From Pseudomonas nitroreducens TX1 (GTDB lineage: Bacteria; Pseudomonadota; Gammaproteobacteria; Pseudomonadales; Pseudomonadaceae), in the NCBI RefSeq assembly GCF_000313755.1, contig NZ_AMZB01000106.1:1-64000 (forward strand): 64,000 nt of DNA. The letters run 5' to 3'. This document shows, one piece after another, positions 60,824-64,000 of the stretch (position 1 is its first letter; each line of letters begins with the position of its first letter). Under the pieces are notes generated by a model. It worked only from the letters and a program-made list of their open reading frames with translations, had not been told where the DNA came from and ran no database searches. Both the position numbers and the translations under genes were made by a program.

Positions 60824-61416
60824 GCCCGAATATCGTACTGATCGCCGGCTCCAGCCAGTTGGACAGCCAGTCGGCAAAGGTCGCCCGCTACCTTGCCGGG
60901 CGCCTGGAAAGCCTCGCCTTGTGTGGCTGGGCGCAGGTAATCGACCTGGGCGCCGATCCCCTGCCGTTATGGCCGGCGCCGGACAGCCGGGACAGTTGGC
61001 CGCAGTACCGCGAGCTGCTGCGCGAGGCCGATGCGCTGGTGGTTATCGCCCCGGAATGGCACGGCATGGCCTGTCCGGCCCTGAAGAACTTCTTCCTCTA
61101 TGCCGGGCTGCGCGAACTGGGCCATAAGCCGGCGCTGCCGGTGGGGGTATCCGCCGGCCTGGGCGGCGCCTACCCACTGGCCGAACTGCGCGCCTCCAGC
61201 TACAAGAACAGCCGCATCGCCTACCTGCCGGAGCAACTGGTGGTGCGTCGGGTCGAAGCCATGTTCAACGCCGGCCACCCTACTGATGAGGACGACCAGC
61301 GCCTGCGCGAACGAGCCGACTGGGCGCTGCACATGCTCTGCGAGTACGCGGGCGCGCTGCGCGGGGTCCGCGAGCGGATCGACCTGCATAACCCGGCGTA
61401 CGCCAACGGCATGTGA
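60820..61416 (+). CDS. NADPH-dependent FMN reductase-like flavoprotein
   Basis: A 198-residue flavodoxin-fold protein (PF03358). The FMN phosphate loop is IAGSSQLDSQSAKVA, and the isoalloxazine loop is APEWHGMACPALKNF. It reduces FMN or small acceptors with NADPH. The 4-nt overlap with the hydroxylase gene suggests a shared function. It could serve the hydroxylase as electron source, although such enzymes usually receive electrons through ferredoxin or rubredoxin. Confidence 0.87.
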   Translation: MSPNIVLIAGSSQLDSQSAKVARYLAGRLESLALCGWAQVIDLGADPLPLWPAPDSRDSWPQYRELLREADALVVIAPEWHGMACPALKNFFLYAGLRELGHKPALPVGVSAGLGGAYPLAELRASSYKNSRIAYLPEQLVVRRVEAMFNAGHPTDEDDQRLRERADWALHMLCEYAGALRGVRERIDLHNPAYANGM

Positions 61417-61498
61417 CAAGCGGGGAGGATGCGCGGGAAGGCGCTTCAAGGTATCTTCTGCGCATTCCTACAAAAACTTCGACAGGATTCGTCTCCCG

Positions 61499-62071
61499 AT
61501 GCTTCGCGCCGCCCTGCTCTGTGCCACCGCGCTGTGCTCCAGCCTGACTTTCGCCAAGGTCGAGGTGAAGCCGGTGCAGCATTCCAAGGTTGGCGAGGTG
61601 CTGGCGGTGCGGATCAGCGAAGACATCGCTCCGGGCGACTACGAGCGCCTGTTCAAGGGGCTGCTGGCCAACCCGGGCAAGTTCGCGCGCAAGGTGGCCT
61701 TGCTGGACAGCATCGGTGGCAGCGCCGCCGAGTCGATCAAGATGGGCCGCCTGCTGCGCGAATCCGGTTTCGAGACACTGGTGCCGACCAACAGCGTCTG
61801 CCAGGGCTCCTGCGTCTACCTGCTGGCCGCCGGCAAGCATCGCACGGTGCGCGGCTATGTAGGCCTGCACCGCCCCTATTACCCCGCTGGCGATTCGTCC
61901 CAGGCGGCGGGCAGCTACAACGCCCGCAGCTATTTCCGCGACATGGACATTCCGCTGGAACTGGCTGACACCATGCAGAGCATCGACCCGCAGCGCATGC
62001 GCGTGCTGACTCCGCAGGAATTACAGCGTTACCGCCTGGGCGCCACGCCCAGCCAGATCAGCGCCCGCTGA
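61499..62071 (+). CDS. exported ClpP/crotonase-fold-like protein (COG3904-type)
   Basis: A 190-residue protein with a signal peptide (LLCATALCSSLTFA). The segment LLDSIGGSAAESIKMGRLLR resembles the S-x-G-G loop of ClpP-type proteins, and VCQGSCVYLLAAG corresponds to the region that carries the nucleophile in that fold. Whether it is a protease is unclear. Related proteins are annotated as periplasmic proteins of unknown role. The stop overlaps the convergent phosphatase gene by 14 nt. Confidence 0.75.
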   Translation: MLRAALLCATALCSSLTFAKVEVKPVQHSKVGEVLAVRISEDIAPGDYERLFKGLLANPGKFARKVALLDSIGGSAAESIKMGRLLRESGFETLVPTNSVCQGSCVYLLAAGKHRTVRGYVGLHRPYYPAGDSSQAAGSYNARSYFRDMDIPLELADTMQSIDPQRMRVLTPQELQRYRLGATPSQISAR

Positions 62072-62702
62072 TGTTCAGCGGCCACTGGTCAGCATCGAGG
62101 TAGCCGAGCAGGCGCGGCGCCTGGTCCGTTTCACTGAGGACGAAGAGCGTCGAGGCGTAGTCCGGCGTCGCCGGGTCCTTCACACTGACCGAATGCTCCA
62201 GGTCTTCGATGCACTCGCTGTGGGTCACCAGGATCAGGTTGCGATGCGCCACCTTGTGCTGCAGCGCCTTGCTCAACATCGACCCTTCGCAGTCGTACAA
62301 CCACTCCTCTTCCTGCGGTTCCTGGCCGAACATCGAGGTGGCGGTCTGCACGGCGCGTAACTGCTCGCTACTGAGGATATCGGCGTTGGCCAGCCCGAGT
62401 GCGGCGAAATCCTGGCCGATTGCGTGGGCGCTTTGGCCGCCGCGCACAGTGATGCCGTCGATATTGCCAAGGCACGGTGCGCTGGAGCGGTCGCAACGCT
62501 CGGCGTGGCGCACCAGCACGATCAGGTCGCCGTTCTGCCAGTGCTCGCGCAATTCGGCCTGGCGCTTGGCATCACCCACCAGCGGTGCGGGGCGCGAGAA
62601 GTCCAGGGGCAGGAAGCCGCTGAGCAAGGCTATGAGCGGGAGGATCGCCAGCAATGACAGCCAGCCGCGGGACAGGGAACGGATGAACTTCGGGATGGGC
62701 AT
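62058..62702 (-). CDS. membrane-anchored histidine phosphatase family protein
   Basis: A 214-residue protein with one N-terminal hydrophobic helix (about 13-31) that should anchor it facing the periplasm. It has the phosphatase motif LIVLVRHAERCD and a second histidine in LILVTHSECIED. It resembles the Ais/PmrG-like branch, which in enterics removes lipopolysaccharide core phosphate, but that role is not shown here. The ATG at 62702 gives an anchor of normal length. Confidence 0.83.
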   Translation of the reverse strand: MPIPKFIRSLSRGWLSLLAILPLIALLSGFLPLDFSRPAPLVGDAKRQAELREHWQNGDLIVLVRHAERCDRSSAPCLGNIDGITVRGGQSAHAIGQDFAALGLANADILSSEQLRAVQTATSMFGQEPQEEEWLYDCEGSMLSKALQHKVAHRNLILVTHSECIEDLEHSVSVKDPATPDYASTLFVLSETDQAPRLLGYLDADQWPLNISGR

Positions 62703-62970
62703 GGGCTCGGCCGTACTGCAGATAGTGGGAAAGGCCCGACCCATCCCTGGGGTATCCATCGCACTGCGGGTTGTCAGATGGCGGGCAAGCAAACCCTATC
62801 GCCGCATTCGTGAAGAACCCGTTATGAATTGCTGAAGAATCCGTATCCGCCAGAAATGACCGTCTGTCGCCCCGCCGCTTTTTGCGAGCCCAACTGACGC
62901 GATTGGCCGGCTTGGCGTCATTGCTTTCGTGATAGAAACAGCGGCACAGTGCCATCAGAGAGCCGCCGCC

Positions 62971-63942
62971 ATGCCGTACGACGCCTCCCCGGAAAATCCC
63001 GTCTACCAGACCCTCCTCGAATCCACCCGCGCCATCCCGTGGAAAATCGACTGGCGATCCATGTCCTTTGCCTACATCGGTCCGCAGATCGAGGAGCTGC
63101 TCGGCTGGAGCCAGGCCAGCTGGGTCAGCGCCAACGACTGGGCCGAACGCATGCACCCCGAGGACCGCGACCGCGTGGTGAACTTCTGCGTGTCGCAGTC
63201 CCGCGAAGGCACCGACCACGAGGCGGATTACCGCGCCCTCACCTCTTCCGGCGACTACGTGTGGATCCGCGATGTGGTGCACGTGGTGCGTGACGAAAAC
63301 GGCGAGGTGGATTCGCTGGTCGGCTTCATGTTCGATATCAGCGAGCGCAAGCGTGCCGAAGAACAGCTGATCATGCTGCAGCGTCAGCTGGAGGAGTATT
63401 CGTACAAGGATGGCCTGACCGGTGTGGCCAACCGGCGCATGTTCGACTCTGTGCTGGATACCGAGTGGGGCAGCGCCCAACGCAGCGGCCAGCCACTGTC
63501 CCTGGTGCTGCTGGATATCGACTACTTCAAGCAGTTCAACGACCACTATGGGCACATCCAGGGCGACGACTGCCTGCGCAGCGTCGGCAAGGCGCTGGCC
63601 GGTGCATTGCATCGGCCCAGGGACTTCATCGCACGCTTCGGCGGCGAGGAGTTCGTGATGGTGCTGCCGGAGACCGACAGCGAGGCCGCCCGGCAGGTCG
63701 CCGAGCGTTGCCGCAGCGTGCTGCGCGAACAGCACATCTGTCATGAGAAGTCCGCCGTTTCCGACCTGCTGACCATCAGCCTGGGCGTGGGCACCGCCGT
63801 GCCGTCCTCCAGCGACCGTCCGCTGGACTTCGTCGCGGCCGTTGACCGCCTGCTCTACCAGGCCAAGCTGGCCGGACGCGACCGGCTGGTGGCCGCACAG
63901 TGGAACCGCGGCGACGACCTGCGACGTGACCCACCGCACTGA
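62971..63942 (+). CDS. PAS-GGEEF diguanylate cyclase
   Basis: A 323-residue cytoplasmic signalling protein. A PAS domain (about 12-128; IGPQIEELLGW, HPEDRDRVV, FDISERKRAEEQ) precedes a GGDEF domain (about 150-315). The active site is GGEEF at 224-228, and an inhibitory I-site RPRD lies at 215-218, five residues before it. It should make cyclic di-GMP and be product-inhibited. No EAL domain or partner is adjacent. The start at 62971 follows AGAGAG. Confidence 0.92.
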   Translation: MPYDASPENPVYQTLLESTRAIPWKIDWRSMSFAYIGPQIEELLGWSQASWVSANDWAERMHPEDRDRVVNFCVSQSREGTDHEADYRALTSSGDYVWIRDVVHVVRDENGEVDSLVGFMFDISERKRAEEQLIMLQRQLEEYSYKDGLTGVANRRMFDSVLDTEWGSAQRSGQPLSLVLLDIDYFKQFNDHYGHIQGDDCLRSVGKALAGALHRPRDFIARFGGEEFVMVLPETDSEAARQVAERCRSVLREQHICHEKSAVSDLLTISLGVGTAVPSSSDRPLDFVAAVDRLLYQAKLAGRDRLVAAQWNRGDDLRRDPPH

Positions 63943-64000
63943 CACGGCTGCGACGACCTGACTCGACCATCCGGGCAGGCGTCATCGTCAGAGCTGACTA

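Noticed and set aside
1-64000. tRNA, rRNA, CRISPR arrays, integrases, insertion sequences or prophage genes
   Set aside because: None was recognised on either strand. The only mobile-type elements seen are REP/REPIN repeats.

Overview
The window is high-GC DNA with dense, short-spaced genes. It has many LysR and AraC regulators, an OprD-type porin, GGEEF and PAS signalling proteins, REP-like palindromes and polyamine uptake and oxidation genes. This points to a chromosomal segment of a Pseudomonas, probably a metabolically versatile soil or water species of the P. aeruginosa/P. citronellolis/P. nitroreducens kind. That assignment is inferred from protein and repeat style, without a database search. 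I see no rRNA, tRNA, CRISPR array, transposase or prophage.

Layout, left to right. (1) 0-5.6 kb: a short AraC protein, a 935-aa winged-helix/STAND ATPase regulator, a UspA protein and a full-length AraC regulator. (2) 5.8-8.9 kb: a tight minus-strand operon of three exported proteins: a c-type cytochrome lipoprotein, a Tat-dependent D-arabinono-lactone-oxidase-type flavoprotein, and a Tat-dependent DSD1/D-threonine-aldolase-fold PLP protein whose usual metal ligands are not conserved. (3) 9.2-14.4 kb: fdsGBAD, a soluble NAD-dependent molybdenum formate dehydrogenase, with all four genes overlapping. (4) 14.4-16.3 kb: a stand-alone PBP2, followed by a REPIN. (5) 16.7-26.1 kb: a polyamine/amino-acid block with an EamA exporter, two FAD amine or amino-acid oxidoreductases, a PotF-like binding protein, a LysR, a DUF2817 peptidase-like protein, a LysR gene broken by an amber codon, and an APC permease.

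(6) 27.1-40.9 kb is the most system-like region. A five-gene minus-strand operon encodes two epoxide-hydrolase-like enzymes, a third serine alpha/beta-hydrolase, a cytochrome P460 and an SDR; four of the five carry signal peptides. It diverges from a PAS/GAF histidine kinase, a receiver-only response regulator and a FixJ-type response regulator. The divergent promoter holds three palindromes with an ACCNNGGT core. One of them, within a 16-nt identical block, recurs upstream of a creatininase-family gene about 9 kb away. Next to the kinase cluster lie a second STAND regulator, an Ohr peroxidase and a protein that appears to be sigma factor region 2 alone.

(7) 40.9-52 kb: small detoxification enzymes (cupin, quinone reductase, VOC, quinone oxidoreductase, GNAT), their MerR, LysR and AraC regulators, a membrane-bound hydroxylase and an MFS transporter. 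This stretch is scattered with gene remnants: a VIT-like transporter, a cyclase, two LysR pieces and a deleted phosphonate (phnX) locus. (8) 52-64 kb: an OprD porin, a structured leader with a 27-codon ORF overlapping a small DUF3077-like gene, two isochorismatase-fold hydrolases, pirin with its LysR, a NUDIX enzyme, a second REPIN, an AraC regulator divergent from a hydroxylase/FMN-reductase pair, a ClpP-like periplasmic protein, a histidine phosphatase and a PAS-GGEEF diguanylate cyclase.

Two candidate undescribed systems stand out: the exported hydrolase/P460 operon with its kinase and ACCNNGGT operators, and the exported cytochrome/flavoprotein/PLP-fold operon.
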